DNA of 64,000 nt. Source: Parascedosporium putredinis. Taxonomy: Eukaryota > Ascomycota > Sordariomycetes > Microascales > Microascaceae. The position numbers and the translations under genes are program-made. Within the stretch, counting starts at the first letter, position 1, and each line of letters opens with the position of its first letter. Positions 22,696 through 34,963 of this stretch are shown piece after piece. The stretch is taken from positions 4,092,001 through 4,156,000 of the forward strand of contig CASHTG010000001.1 in assembly GCA_949357655.1 (NCBI GenBank), given 5' to 3'. The notes beneath the pieces are model-generated. The model was not told the DNA's origin and did not search any database. It saw only the letters and a list, made by a program, of their open reading frames with translations.

Positions 22696-25600
22696 ATGGC
22701 GCCCCAACCGATCAACGAGGTGGTCTCCGAGTGGTTCACCAAGTTTCGTGCCATCCCTGCGGACGTACATATCCTCTGTCCCAAAATCAGTGACGATGAT
22801 GTCGAGGATTACGCTGCGCCCTCGGACACGGACGAAGGGGAGAAGAGAAAGAAGCGCGTGGAGGAAGGCGAAGAAAGGATAGCGACCGTCTACTGGACTA
22901 GTCTGCTATTAGCGATGCCCAAGGCGAAAACGGAGCAATGTATGGAAGAGTTTGGCAACCGCTTGAGCGGTGCGCTCAGGAAATGTGACAAATGTGTTAT
23001 GAACTGGCATATGAAGCGGAAGGCCTTCCTCAGCAAGTTCCAAGAGTATGTGATTACTCTAGCACCGCTCTTCGCGAGCTCCCCGCGTACTCACCATTTC
23101 AATTTTTAGGGACTACAATGAAGAGGCTGTCCGTGAGGTACAGCGCTTGTTCAGCACTTTGGATTTCAACAGCCTCGACAAGGGATTGAAGTGGGCCCAG
23201 GAGTCGATTGACAAGGTCAAAAGCGAAACTGGCGCCTTCAAGGTTGCCAGTTTGGGAGCTGAGAGAGGCCCGTTCTTGCTCACCATATACGAGGCTCTTT
23301 GTTGCGTGCCTTATCTTAGTCTTCCCGATAAACGACAAGATTTCTTGTCTGTTTTCTACAAAGTAAACGCCAAGAAGCCCCTTCGGCTCGGTAGCGGGTC
23401 TGTTTTGCCGGCCACAACGGCGTTCTTATTCGCTGAAGACCCTGTCGCTCTCCGGTTTGCAAAAGCATGCTGGGAAACACTGGAGCCCAGCTCGCTGACT
23501 CCGGAGCAGTTTGACTGGGCGGTAGCGGGGCCTTTGGCGGAGGCTATGAGGGAAGTGGGCACGCTCGACCCGACGAGGCCGGACTTGTATCCCAAGATAC
23601 AACAATTCTGGGAGGGGTTTTTCCTCATCCTTCGCTCCCTCGGCGAACATCTCATCACACACAACCTCGCAGAGATGGACGTCAACGTAGCTCTCTATAC
23701 GCCCCTATTTAACCACCTACAGTTCTGCAATTCCGAAGCGATCCTGGTAAACCTTATCAAGGTCATCACGACGCTCCTCGAGAAGGCGCCATCTGCTTTT
23801 GGAGTGCTGTCGGGGAAACGAAACCCTTCATGGTGGCAGAGAAGATTATCTACGCCCCTGCCTTCAAATCCCTTCTCTCCCAGTCCATGGATATTTGCAT
23901 GGATGAATCGGACACTGAAAAGCCCCCGTTCACCGTCTCATGGATATATGCATGGATCAAGTCGGTCAAGAGACACGAGAAAATGGATGCCTGCAATTCC
24001 CTTCTCGATAAGCTTTTTAAAGAGCTGATCAAGGACACATCCATATCGCCAGAGGACACGCGGCATGCGCGCGCGCCGGCTTCGACGCTCTGACCGACGT
24101 CCTCGAGTCCTTCTTAACGGTGGCTAACGCGAATGGCCAGTTTCCCACAACTCTTCAGCGAAGCTTCGTCTTGCCCAACAATATATTGCACCTGAATGCT
24201 GTTGTCAACATGGCCCACCAATTTAGGTTTCAACTCGTAGAGTGGGCCGAGAAGCGTAGCCAGCCTTTTGACGCGAACAAAGCTGCCCTAAGAGTTATCC
24301 GAACGGCGCTGGAGTTGGACTCTAGAACCACAGCCGAAGAGTGTAAAGGCATTCACCTCGGGAAACCTTACCAGACCGTAGTGAAGCGGGAGTCTGCTTC
24401 TCTCTGGGACGGGTTCCTCGACCTGCTATACCCCGGAAATCTAGACCAAGCGCGTCATGTTCTTCATGGCATGTTTCCGCTGCTCTGCGTAGAAGCCTTC
24501 AGACCGGAGAGGAAGGCCGTGAAGCCAATGGAGAGATCCAAGATTTTGTTCAACGAGCACTTTGAGAAGCTCACGGGCGTAGTTGGCACTGTGCTTCAGC
24601 GACTATCGCAGTTCAATGCCACAGAGCTTGATGACCTGTCTCGCGATGGTATGAAGGTCATTCTAGCTTTTAGTTTCCACGGCGCGGATGTCATCCGCGA
24701 GGCTGCGATTGAACTGCTGAAAGCTATGACGAAGAAGGCCACAAGCTCTGACGCCGTCATTCAGCTAGTCCATCAGCAGCCGAGCGGGACCATCCGCATT
24801 TTTAACTATGCCATCAACCAGACGGTGAAGCCGCCAATTGACGAGGGTTGCGGAATTGAAGATGTCAATGCCGCACCCCGGACTGCTCCCCATACGGGCC
24901 CGTTCCTCATATCTTGAGCTTCGGCCAGGACGTCCTATCCGCGCTTTGCGACCCTGCCACTGGCCTGCTCCGAACTGCGTCGCTGTCCCCGCCCGAACTC
25001 GATACGGTGTTTAGCTGGTGGACGACCCAATGGCACTGGGTAGAAACGGTGTTCAAGTACACGGAGAAGTGGTCGTACTATATCGAGATCCCGGTCATGA
25101 CCAACCTCTGTCGGCAAATGATTGAGCTGGCAGAGAGCTTGGTTGCGGAGGATGCGCTGCTCGCGTCCGCCTTGAAGGAGAACTTCTTGAAGAAAAACGG
25201 CGATACCCCACAGGATGATTCCAAGGTCCAGGCGGATATGATGCGGAAGGTGCTGAATACGTGCTCAAAGTACCTCTATGGCCTGACGAAGATGCTTCGT
25301 CTTCGGGATACCTACCTTATCTCTATTACCACGAAAATCGTGTGTAAGCTGCTCGAGCGTCTCCGAGAGTTTGACCTCGAGATTGGGACGAATAGTCGGT
25401 CATTCATTTACCGCACTTGCAAGATTACCCCTGAGGGAAAGTACGAAATCGGTACCAACCTGACTCGGCAGCAGAAAGCAGAGCTGCTCATGGCCCTGGA
25501 TGGCGATGATGCGGAGATCGAGATCATTGCTGAGCGCAAGGCTCTGGAGCCGCAGAAGCTCAAGAAGCAGAGCAAATTGGATCTTTGGACCAAAGCCGGG

Positions 25601-28600
25601 GTCGGGGAGCGTTCGAATAGAGACGATGTACTCGAACTAAGTAGCACCATTGACAGTCGTCGATCTGTCCTCGACCAGATTGCCCAGCGCCAGGCGAAAG
25701 GCAAGGTTCCTCTGTCTAAGCCTGTGCGACCTGCGGCACCTAAACTTGCGCCAGGGGTTGGAGACGCAGCTCGAATCAAAGCCCTAAAGGAGTCGCGTTT
25801 GCAGGCGAAGGAAGAGAAGAAGCGGCGAGACCGCGAGTTTGCTGCCAAGATGAAAGGTGCTCAACCTGAAGCTCCTGCTCTCCGTAGCGAGATCATGGTA
25901 GACACTTCGGAAGAGGAAGAAGAAGACTCGGAAGATGAAGACTTGGATGCCTTCATGCAGAAACAACAGGCAGGTTTGAAGGCACAGAACGAAGCCGAGC
26001 GCCTCCGAGCCCGCGCTTTGCTGCAAAGCCACCGCGCACCTATCAAGAAGAGGAAGCAGAATTTGACAGAAAAGGACATCCGTGCTAGAATTGATCCCAA
26101 TATGGGTCCTCTGCACCGAGCCATCCTTGAGTGGGACATTTTCCACGAGGGTGTTGATCCCCCAGCGGCATCACCGTCAACAAGGTCTCCAACACCTACA
26201 AGGATGAGCTAGCTTACAAGGACACCTTCTCTCCGCTGCTTCTTCATGAAGCTTGGCGATCCTTTGTCACGGCAATGGAGGAGGCGACATCGAAGCCATT
26301 TGGCATGAAGATTGCCTCCCGAATGAATTTTGACGGATTTATCCAAGTGACATCGAGCATGCCACAGACAGAAAAGGGAAGAGAGCGTCCTGTCAGCGAA
26401 GGCGACATTGTGGTCATCTCCAAAGCGGAAAATCCGTTACAAGACCGCCAGGCGCCGCACTGCCTTTCGAGAGTCCACAAGATTCAGTTCAAGCAGGGAA
26501 GCCTCGAGATCGAGTATCGCGTTAGCCCCAAGAGCCTTTCGATCATCCCGGAGCTCATGCCGAACAAAGTCTTGCACGTAGCCAAGATTACTAACATGAC
26601 GACAATTGAGCGAGAATATGCCACGCTTCAGGGCCTTCAGCACTATGATCTCCTAGAAGAAGTTCTCGAGGCGAAACCCTCTCCTATCCTGAAGTACAGC
26701 GAAGAAGCCGTGCAATCATACATGAATACCTATAGTCTCAATCCCGCCCAGGCTACTGCCGTCATTGGTGCCAAGGACAATGACGGCTTCACTCTCATCC
26801 AAGGGTAAGTCAGCACATCATTTTGTGACTCAACTCAACGCTTGGGCTTACTGACCAAACCCTACCCATTTTAGACCCCCGGAACCGGCAAGACCAAGAC
26901 TATTACCGCGATGGTGGGCTGCCTCTTGACTGGACAATTGACCGGGCCGACCCCGGCACCGAAGACGGGCGGAGGTTCCGTCAAGAAGCTGTTGGTCTGC
27001 GCTCCCAGTAATGCAGCCGTGGATGAGTTGGTCCTTCGATTAAAGCAAGGCGTCACGACGACGCGCGGAACCCAACGCAGCATCAACGTGATCCGCTTGG
27101 GACGTAGCGATGCGATCAATGCTGGCGTAAAAGATGTGACTCTTGAAGAACTCGTCAATCGACGCCTTCAGGCGGAAAATGTGATGGACGCGATCAAGTC
27201 TGATCGCGACAAGATCCACGTCGAGGCCGCAGAGATCAAGCAGAAAGTCGACGAGCTCTGGGTCAAAGTGAGCATCGCGCGCGATAGCGGAGACCGAGTC
27301 GAGATGACAAAGCACCAGCGAGAGCTCGACGAGTGGAAGCGCCGACAGGCGCGTATAGGTTCACAGTTGGATGAGCTCAAAAGCTCTGGAAAGACGGTCT
27401 CTCGAGAGATCGATATCAAGCGACTCCAGTTTCAGCGCGAGATCCTAGGCGAAGCACACGTTTTATGTGCCACACTGAGCGGCAGCGGACACGAAATCTT
27501 CAAGAAGTTGACCGACGTAGACTTTGAAACGGTCATCATCGATGAGGCGGCGCAGTGTGTGGAGCTGAGCGCCCTTATCCCCCTCAAGTATGGCTGCTTG
27601 AAGTGTATTCTGGTCGGTGATCCGAAGCAGCTGCCCCCACCGTGTTGTCTCAGTCCGCAGCGCGCTATGGATACGACCAATCTCTCTTTGTCCGTATGCA
27701 GCGATGCCACCCTCAGAACGTCCACCTGCTGGATAGGCAATATCGTATGCACCCCCATATTAGCATGTTTCCTAGTCGAGAGTTTTACGAGGGCAAGCTT
27801 ATCGACGGCGCCGACATGGCATCGCTACGTCAGCAGCCGTGGCACGCCAGCGCCGACACCTTCAGCCCTTACCGCTTCTTCGATGTAAAGGGTATCCAGC
27901 AAAGGGTGGCGGCGGCCGATCGCTGGTCAACGTCCAAGAGCTGAATGTGGCCTTGCAGCTTTATGAACGCCTTCGTACAGATTATTCCACTTTTGACTTC
28001 AAGAGGAAAATTGGCATTATTACTCCTTATAAAGCTCAGCTTTACGAGCTCCGCAATCGATTCGCTGCCCGCTACGGCAATGACATCACGGAAACGATTG
28101 AATTCAATACTACAGATGCCTTCCAGGGCCGCGAGTGTGAGATTATCATCTTCTCTTGCGTCCGTGCTAGTCCCACAGGAGGTATTGGTTTCATGACGGA
28201 TATTCGTCGTATGAACGTCGGTCTCACCCGTGCAAAGTCATCGCTCTGGATTCTGGGCGATTCTAGGGCTCTCGTGCAGGGTGAGTTTTGGGGTAAACTC
28301 ATCGACGATGCGAGGCAGCGACAGGTGTATACCGAGGGCGATGTGTTGGCCCAGCTTAGGCGGCCCACGCAAAGGCGCGTGCTGCCAATACTGGATCGCA
28401 GCCCTCCGACTGAACCTCACCCGCAGCCGCCGCCCGACATTCCTATGCCCGATGCCAACCCGCCGCCGTTGTCGACGACGACGACGACGACGACGACGAG
28501 TAGCGGTGTCTCACGACCTCCTACGCAGCAGATCCCGAGTCGCGCACCAGATCATCAGGGAGGCGGTATCCCCATGGGTATCCTCGCCCGGCGTGTCCCT

Positions 28601-29296
28601 AGCATTGACAGCCAAGGCAACGTTTCTCCGCACATGCCGTCCGTCGTTGGCCGGCCGGTTATCCACCCCACGGCCCACAATCCGGACAACTCGGAGGCGA
28701 AGAAACGACGCCACGATGGGCACGATATCTCGGGCCCAGACACGAAGAAGGTATCGGTATTCCGTGAGAGTATTCCGGACCAATTGCTGACCAATATCCC
28801 ACAGCCAACTGGACCCAATCCTGGGAGGAACGCGAATGCCCCTCGCCAGAACATACCCAAGATTCTTCAAGGAAAAATAGGGGCTCCCAGACCGCCGCAA
28901 TCCAGGCCCCCGAAACCTCGCCCTGAAAAATTGATCCTGCTGCGATGGATTCCCTAGGGCTAAGACCTCCCCAGCGACCGCCTGCACAAGCTCAACCTCA
29001 ACAAGCCCAGCAACCGCAACGGCCTCCGCCGCATCAGCGGCCTCATCAGCCCCAGCAGCCTCAGTATCCCCAGCATCCTCAGCATCCACAGCATCCACAG
29101 CAGCCTCCTACTGGACCGGCCGCTGATTCTCGACCTCGAGTAAGTATCTCTTTCTCTTCGTGGTACATGCCTCTGTCTATGATCTTCGACCTGTTGCTGA
29201 CATGGATCCTTGTACTAGCCTCAAGGGCCCAATCCGCCCCGTGGCCCCTCCAAGAAAGGGCCGAGTGTCTTTATAAACAAGCGGAAACCGAGGTGA
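22696..29296 (+). CDS. sen1: SEN1-type superfamily 1 RNA/DNA helicase
   Basis: Sen1 (senataxin in animals) unwinds RNA:DNA hybrids and terminates noncoding transcription in the nucleus; it is essential in yeast. The ATG is at 22696. Introns are 23046-23109, 26805-26874 and 29140-29218; the stop is at 29294-29296. The first ~1,000 residues match the alpha-helical Sen1 N domain. The helicase core carries Walker A (GPPGTGKT, split by the second intron), DEAA (IIDEAAQ, near 27540), GDPKQLPP, QYRMHP, TTDAFQGRE and RRMNVGLTRAK. A Thr run and a Pro/Gln/His-rich tail precede a basic C-terminus. Eight frame breaks lie at 23797-23800, about 24062-24076, 24914-24915, C5 26159-26163, C5 26876-26880, C5 27634-27638, 27901-27906 and A5 28926-28930, each repaired by one added base. 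Confidence 0.93.
28474..28497 (+). repeat. (GAC)8 microsatellite in SEN1
   Basis: Eight GAC units read in the ACG frame give a run of threonines in the disordered linker after the helicase core. Confidence 0.9.
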
Positions 29297-30472
29297 TGTT
29301 TGCGCATGTGGTTGCGCTACTGCGTTTGTGTTCCTGGCCTTGACTTTGGCCAACACTGGCCCCCACCACCCCTCCTCTACATATATTGTCACCAGGTTCA
29401 TTGTGCGAGCCTTCAAGGGGACTACGCGCGCCTAGCACCATGCCTTGCCTACCACAAAGGCGCATGGTTCCATATTCCGTATTCTGTACTTCTTTTTTGT
29501 CACTTCGCTTCCATCACTTCATAGCCTTCCTCGTTGCTTTTTTTCTCTGCAGCATTTACGGATGGCACTAGGCTTGCATACATAGACTGGTTTGCAGGGA
29601 GATGTATGGATGGGAAAACTAAAAGATCCCTCGGACTTTGGACAGCGGTCTTTAGCCGTGATGGTTCTAGGATATGGCGGCGCTCTTGAGTGCTATCCCT
29701 GCTTTCCGTGAGAACCTCTTTATGTGGATGATGCGGATGGCCCCTTGATTTTCCTCAGATGCCATCTCGAGAGTTGGTCGTTGGAATGGAAACCGGGCTG
29801 GATCATGGCATCGCAAAGCGGCCTGCCCAGTGCCGGAGACCCTAGACGCCAGGTAGGCTAACTGCTACGCTGGTCTCCAACACAACCGAGCTCTATAAAA
29901 GGACCTCGAGGTGTGTGCCAGCAAGCTATAAGGGAGTCAAGACCAACAGGGAGAGAATATCACTTTGAGCCTCAAGTCCAGACTTACACGCAATTCGCAA
30001 TATCCCGATCCGTCACCCAGTGATATGCACAGTGCGTGACTATGACCGTGACTGTACTTCAAGGGGCCGCCTCAGACCCACCTTAAATTCGGCGGTGACA
30101 GGACAGGTCGAGACTCAGTTGAGGTTCTGCCAGGTCACGTGGCGGGGTCAGATAACCCTACAACCACCGTCTGGCTCGACCAGGCCGAGAGAGGGGCAAA
30201 AATTCGCCGCCAAACGGTCTAGGCAGAGGCACAACAAGCACGCATTCGCCGCCCGCCAGTAGCAGAGGTTTTTCCGCAATACCCTGACCCACCAGTCCAA
30301 TATACCTCCCCCCTCCGCCTCCCACCCTTTCACACTTTTTTTTCGATCTGTAGAACCACCACAATCGAAGCCAGTCGCCGACAAAATCTGTGCCGAACGC
30401 CGCCTCCAGATTTCCAGTCTCGAAAAATTCGCATCGATTTTGAGATACATTCTCTTGTGAAAATCAGTCAAG
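29297..30472. other. intergenic region, eS27 promoter and 5' leader
   Basis: SEN1 3' flank on the left. On the right is the eS27 promoter with the CACGTG/AACCCTA pair listed separately, followed by a C/T-rich leader. No other gene seen. Confidence 0.5.
30136..30160. promoter_or_regulatory. candidate Cbf1 (CACGTG) plus Tbf1-like (AACCCTA) module upstream of eS27
   Basis: A palindromic CACGTG at 30136-30141 is followed 12 bp later by AACCCTA at 30154-30160, about 310 bp upstream of the eS27 start codon. In Candida albicans, Cbf1 and Tbf1 jointly occupy ribosomal protein promoters, and the sites have these cores. The occurrence upstream of a ribosomal protein gene is seen directly; binding is inferred. 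Confidence 0.5.
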
Positions 30473-31143
30473 ATGGTAAGGACTCCTTGGCCGTCGATGA
30501 TCGATGGACAATGATGGAACACGTGGACGTCTCTCAGCTGTCGTCCGAGAAGAAGTCGAGCCCCCAAGAGCCTGAACGAAGGAGTGATGGGTGTCTCTGT
30601 ATTTGAGGGGGAATATCTCAACTTGAAGAGATTTTCTATTGACCCCTAGGCTTGGTCAAGGCTTGGGGGTCAGACTATTCATGGACGACAGCTATACGAC
30701 GTAGCCCTTTCCCGACCACACCGATCATCGTCATTTCGTGTTATGAAGAGAGGCATCATGCTAACCATGGTCGTCGTTTGCGTCGCATAGGTTCTCGCCG
30801 TTGATCTCCTCAACCCCAGCCCTGCCTCCGAGGCTCGCAAGCACAAGCTCAAGGTGCGTTCATCCGACCGTCTACCATGTCACGGCACATCATAGACAAA
30901 CCCCCGTCGCCGCTTCGCCGGCCGATACGGACACTAACGTTGTGGATTGCATCTCAATAGACCCTTGTGCCCGCTCCCCGATCCTTCTTCATGGACGTCA
31001 AGTGCCCCGGCTGCTTCACCATCACCACCGTCTTCTCCCACGCCCAGACCGTCGTCATCTGCCAAGGCTGCACCACTGTCCTCTGCCAACCGACCGGTGG
31101 CAAGGCCCGTCTCACCGAGGGTTGCTCTTTCCGAAGGAAGTAA
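30473..31143 (+). CDS. rps27: 40S ribosomal protein eS27
   Basis: Zinc-ribbon protein of the small ribosomal subunit. Exons are 30473-30475, 30791-30853 and 30961-31143, giving 82 residues, the usual length of the family. The first coding exon is the ATG alone, followed directly by the donor GTAAGG and a 315-bp intron ending GCATAG. The later junctions are AAG|GTGCGT and CAATAG|ACC. The zinc-binding cysteines are in CPGC and CQGC, and the C-terminal segment LTEGCSFRRK is the eS27 hallmark. The large first intron next to the start codon is common in ribosomal protein genes. The frame is intact. Confidence 0.97.
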
Positions 31144-33291
31144 ACGGGACAATGTTGTGCTTGTTACTTCTCAACGGTTTTCTGCCATGACGTTTACGGT
31201 TCATCGGTCGGTGGTTCATCTCGCGTTCGCAAAACTCTCTGCGTATAGACAAAGCTAGTCCTCCGATTGAGCAATAATGACAGTTATTTGCGGATAGAAG
31301 ATGGAACATCTCAAAAATCCTCGTTAGGGGCGTTGGGGTTTCCGGATATCTTGCATCATCATCAAAGAACAAGACATGGATCCTTGTTTTTCTATTATTT
31401 CCCTCCACTTGTTACGTTTCCATTACTTTATCGGCATTTGATTTGATTCCCGGGAACCGGTCTCTCTCTATCTCTTTCACTCTCTCGCTCTATCGACTCA
31501 CCTGCTCGTGCGCCCCTTGATCCTCCGCTGCTGGCCCGTGTTGTTGAGTCTATCGAATCATTCGGAATCTTTTGCCTAGCTCTTGTCTCCGCACCTGGCG
31601 TTTCTTCCATGCTTTGTTTACGGGACATGATCAAAACGGCTTCTGGTCTGCAATGAGGGGTATATAAACCAACAAAACTGGTGATGGATCTTGCGTTTTG
31701 GTACTTGTTTTTACTGGCATGTTATGATTAAGTTGAGAAGGACAACGCACGGGGTCCCCAAGCACATGGCCCTTCGATGATGAGCTGGAACCGGGTCATG
31801 GAAAAGCCACTATGGTTGAGATGTCGGGCGTCAAAATGGAGAGATGGACGAAAAGCCTTGCTTTGCCAATTGAATTGGTTCCTTGAAACATCCTAGACGG
31901 GCGCACACCGTAATCTACTCTTCGTAACGTGATCTCCAACGACCGACTTGTCCTTGTCCTTGCTTCTAGAGTCTCCATTTCACCAGGCAGATATTCGTAG
32001 TCAAGAAGCCGAAGGTGGACAGCGGGTGCCTCGGTCCGCCTATCAATGCGAGTAGAACTCGCCACAATTCAGATCTGATAGGGCCTTGACTCCTCGAGTG
32101 ACAGGCAACAGCAATTCTCCATGGTCCCATGCCTGCCCATCTTCCCATCTGACCCTGCTTGTCTGTTCTCACCAGTCAGTGTTGGCTAGAAGCTATTAGA
32201 ATGCGCGGCCCCGTGGTGGCAAGAGGTTGGGTCATAATACAGCACCCTGTCGCTAAAGGAAAGACATCTTGGGGAGGAACAAGGCTGGCCGTAGAAAAGC
32301 CTCCGGACAAAGGTATCCATTGGTCAAGAGCTGGCCCGTTGGACAAGAGGTGAGGCGTTGGTGGCGAATGCATGCATCAAACTACTTCAATATTGAGTAC
32401 CGAGGTAGTAGTAGCACGCAACTCTGACGATTCTCTCTCAGGGAACGGATATAAAAATGGCTTGCATATCGCATTGGTTAAAGTATACACTTATCCCATG
32501 TATTCTGTAATCGCGAGTTTGACGCGAGTTTAATTGATTCCGACGCGCTTAAAGAGAGAATAAACGCGGTCCCTTGACAAAGCAGTGGACCAATAGGAGT
32601 GTGCATAATGGACTCTCTTGTCCTCGTGCAGACGAAAATTGCTTGCATGGGGCGCAATGTGTGCTGTCGTAATGATCCCCGTTTCAGTCAATTATTCGTC
32701 GCCCCCGTCGCCCCCATTCATTTCTTCCCTGTCGCAACCTCGATCAGCGGCGTCATTGTTTCTCCCCTCAATCCTTGTGCGAATATCTCCTTTGTCCCCT
32801 CTCTTTTTTTCTTGATTCATTTGCCCTTTGTCAGCAATCAATTTTGGGGCTTTTCCTCTTTCTCTCTCGCTTGTATCCAGAGGGTCAAGCTCTCCATCCT
32901 CTCGCTCTATTTTTCTTTTAAATTCCCGCTAAAAGGACGACTGAGGTGGTTTCTGGTTTTGGCTTTTGGTCTGGGCCTCGTTTCGCCTAGCCTAGGGTGG
33001 TTGACCGAGCAGCACCCAGCCAACGGACCCATCCCCGTGATCCTGGCCTGACATTTCCCCAGTTCCAACACAGACCTTGAGGGGGAACCGAATCCGCAAA
33101 TTACTCACATCCATCTATCAAAAAAGAAAAGAGCTTCTTCCACCCCTCCAATTCTCCTTCTCCGGCGGGGCAGACCTCGAACCAATTCAAATCTTTCCTT
33201 TCCAAACCAAGCGCCCGTCGGCACCTCATCTCAACCCACCTAGCACAAGACAGCCGCAAGTCGATTCTTCACACCCAACCAAACCGATACC
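31144..33291. other. 2.1-kb intergenic region
   Basis: eS27 3' flank on the left. Around 32462-32545 lies a tRNA-like but non-foldable stretch (see rejected items). From 32760 to 33290 the sequence is T/C-rich and then A/C-rich, typical of a promoter and leader for the downstream RNR-inhibitor gene. Confidence 0.5.
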
Positions 33292-34043
33292 ATGACCGGC
33301 CCTCGAACCAAGCGCCAATTCGCCGGCGCATCAGCCGATCCATCCCAGCGCCAAATCACAACCTACTTTGCCAACTCCTCGACACCACCTTCCGACCACC
33401 CGTCCTCGTCCCTCGCTCGCCACGCCACCAGTTCCGCGGCCGCCGCGCAAGCATCCCTCCCCGCCTCCACGCAGTCGAGCCTCCTCAACGTCGGCATGCG
33501 CATCCGCAAGTCCGTGCCCGAGGGCTACAAGACGGGCAGCACCTACAGCGGGTTCAAGCTCTGGGACGAGCGCGAAGATACCACCATGGCCGTCCAGAGG
33601 CGGCGAAAGGCGGCCACGGGCACCGTCGTCCACCGGGAGCTCATGCCGTTTTGCGGCATCCACAGCGTTGGAGGAATCTCGTCGCAGCCCGCCTTTGCGC
33701 CCGAGCTCGACAACGTGCCCGGTCTCACGTCCTCCCAGGAGAGTGTGGAGAGCATCTTTGACGAGGACGTCGGCAACGCCAAGAAGAGGTTCTACGCTGA
33801 TGAGGCGGATGAGGAGGAACTTCAGCTCCCCTGCGGCTCTTTGGATCGGCTACTCACCAGCCCGGTAGCTCCACGGATGCCGGCAACACCAGGGTGATGG
33901 CAGTCCCTCGGCGCAAGGGCCGGAAGAGTCTCCCCAATGTCGCCGACGTCCAGGACGTGGACCAGGAGAACATGGCTGTCGACGATTTTGAGGAGGCAGC
34001 CTTCCTCGACGCCGCTGTCTTTAGTCCGGAGATGGACATCTGA
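33292..34043 (+). CDS. Dif1/Spd1-type ribonucleotide reductase inhibitor-domain protein
   Basis: Proteins with the RNR_inhib domain (yeast Dif1, fission yeast Spd1 and relatives) control the location or activity of the ribonucleotide reductase small subunit and are destroyed in S phase or after DNA damage. About 250 residues, intronless. Near the N-terminus is a basic QRQITTYF-type segment, then a Ser/Ala-rich linker, then the family core GMRIRKSVPEGYKTG...YSGFKLW (near 33496-33560). The C-terminal part is acidic. The frame is interrupted near the C3 run 33861-33863; one added C joins the main frame to a second one that runs to the TGA at 34041-34043 and ends FSPEMDI. The assignment rests on the core motif; which sub-function (import, inhibition or both) it has cannot be told. 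Confidence 0.75.
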
Positions 34044-34779
34044 AGAAAAGAAAACCGGAAAAAAAACAAAAAAGCGATCATCACGCGGCTCTGGTGATTG
34101 ATGCATGGCAGAAGCGTTGTACCACCTTGTTGTACCAAAAGAAAAGGTTGTATTGCAGACTACGAGGAGGGATGGGTCGAAACAGTGACAGGAAAGGATC
34201 AGGACTATGAGATGTATGAAGGAAGGCAACGGAAAGGGTCAAGGGTCAGACAAGGCAGGCGGTGGGATTCTGCGTCGAGGGCAACCTCTTTTTATTAGTT
34301 TTTTTCCTTTTCTTCTGTACGCTGGGCTGCTTTCATATGGGCGTTTTAGGTGTTGTGGATGTTGACGGCTTGTGGACACAGCTTCTCCGCGCTTGGAGCC
34401 TTAGATTACAAAGTTGGCTTCACCTCCGATTCTTGTAACTTCTTTTGTCTTTTGCTTTTTTCCAGTTTCGTTTATTGGTATCGCCTTCTTTCCTTTTGAT
34501 AAGATGCAAATTGATCATTACCAGCAAGACACTAGCTCCTCGGGGTATCTAAACTATACACCTCTCTCTAGGTCGTCACGAAACGCGAGCGGGTGAGAGA
34601 CAGAAACAGACCACATCAAACCTATGATTGCTTTTATTCTTCAGCAAGCCCAGGAACCTACCTGTCCACCGGCTTATTGAGGCGTCGTAGATAAACCCTT
34701 CCTCACTCCCTGACTTCGCCTCTGCTCGAGGGGCAGGGGGAGGAAATGGGAACAGGTCACCCTACGGCGGGCTTGCGGT
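34044..34779. other. convergent 3' flanks
   Basis: Between the stop of the RNR-inhibitor gene and the 3' end of the Gemin2-like gene. T-rich, no gene seen. An alternative short last exon of the Gemin2-like gene could lie here: a GTATGT donor at 34791 (minus strand) and a CAGAG acceptor near 34725 would add four residues. Confidence 0.4.
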
Positions 34780-34928
34780 TCACATACCTGCAAAAGGGTC
34801 CCTAAACTCTAGTAGGTCACGCTGGCCATAAAACTCGCCGGCAACGGTGAGGATCATATTGACGGTGACGCGCAGGTTGGCCCTCGCCCGCACGGCGTCG
34901 TCGCTTTCGCGCATATCGCCGTCATCGC

Positions 34929-34963
<35 letters not shown>

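Noticed and set aside
22696..29296. Programmed ribosomal frameshifting as the cause of the SEN1 frame changes
   Set aside because: Eight shifts, nearly all at homopolymers and all in the same direction, with no shared slippery heptamer or pause structure, and the same pattern in unrelated genes. Sequence error is far simpler.
32462..32545. tRNA-like stretch with A-box-like GCATTGGTTAA and B-box-like GAGTTTGACGC
   Set aside because: No seven-base acceptor stem can be formed, the T-arm pairs badly, and the anticodon loop lacks a purine at position 37. At most it is a decayed tRNA relic.
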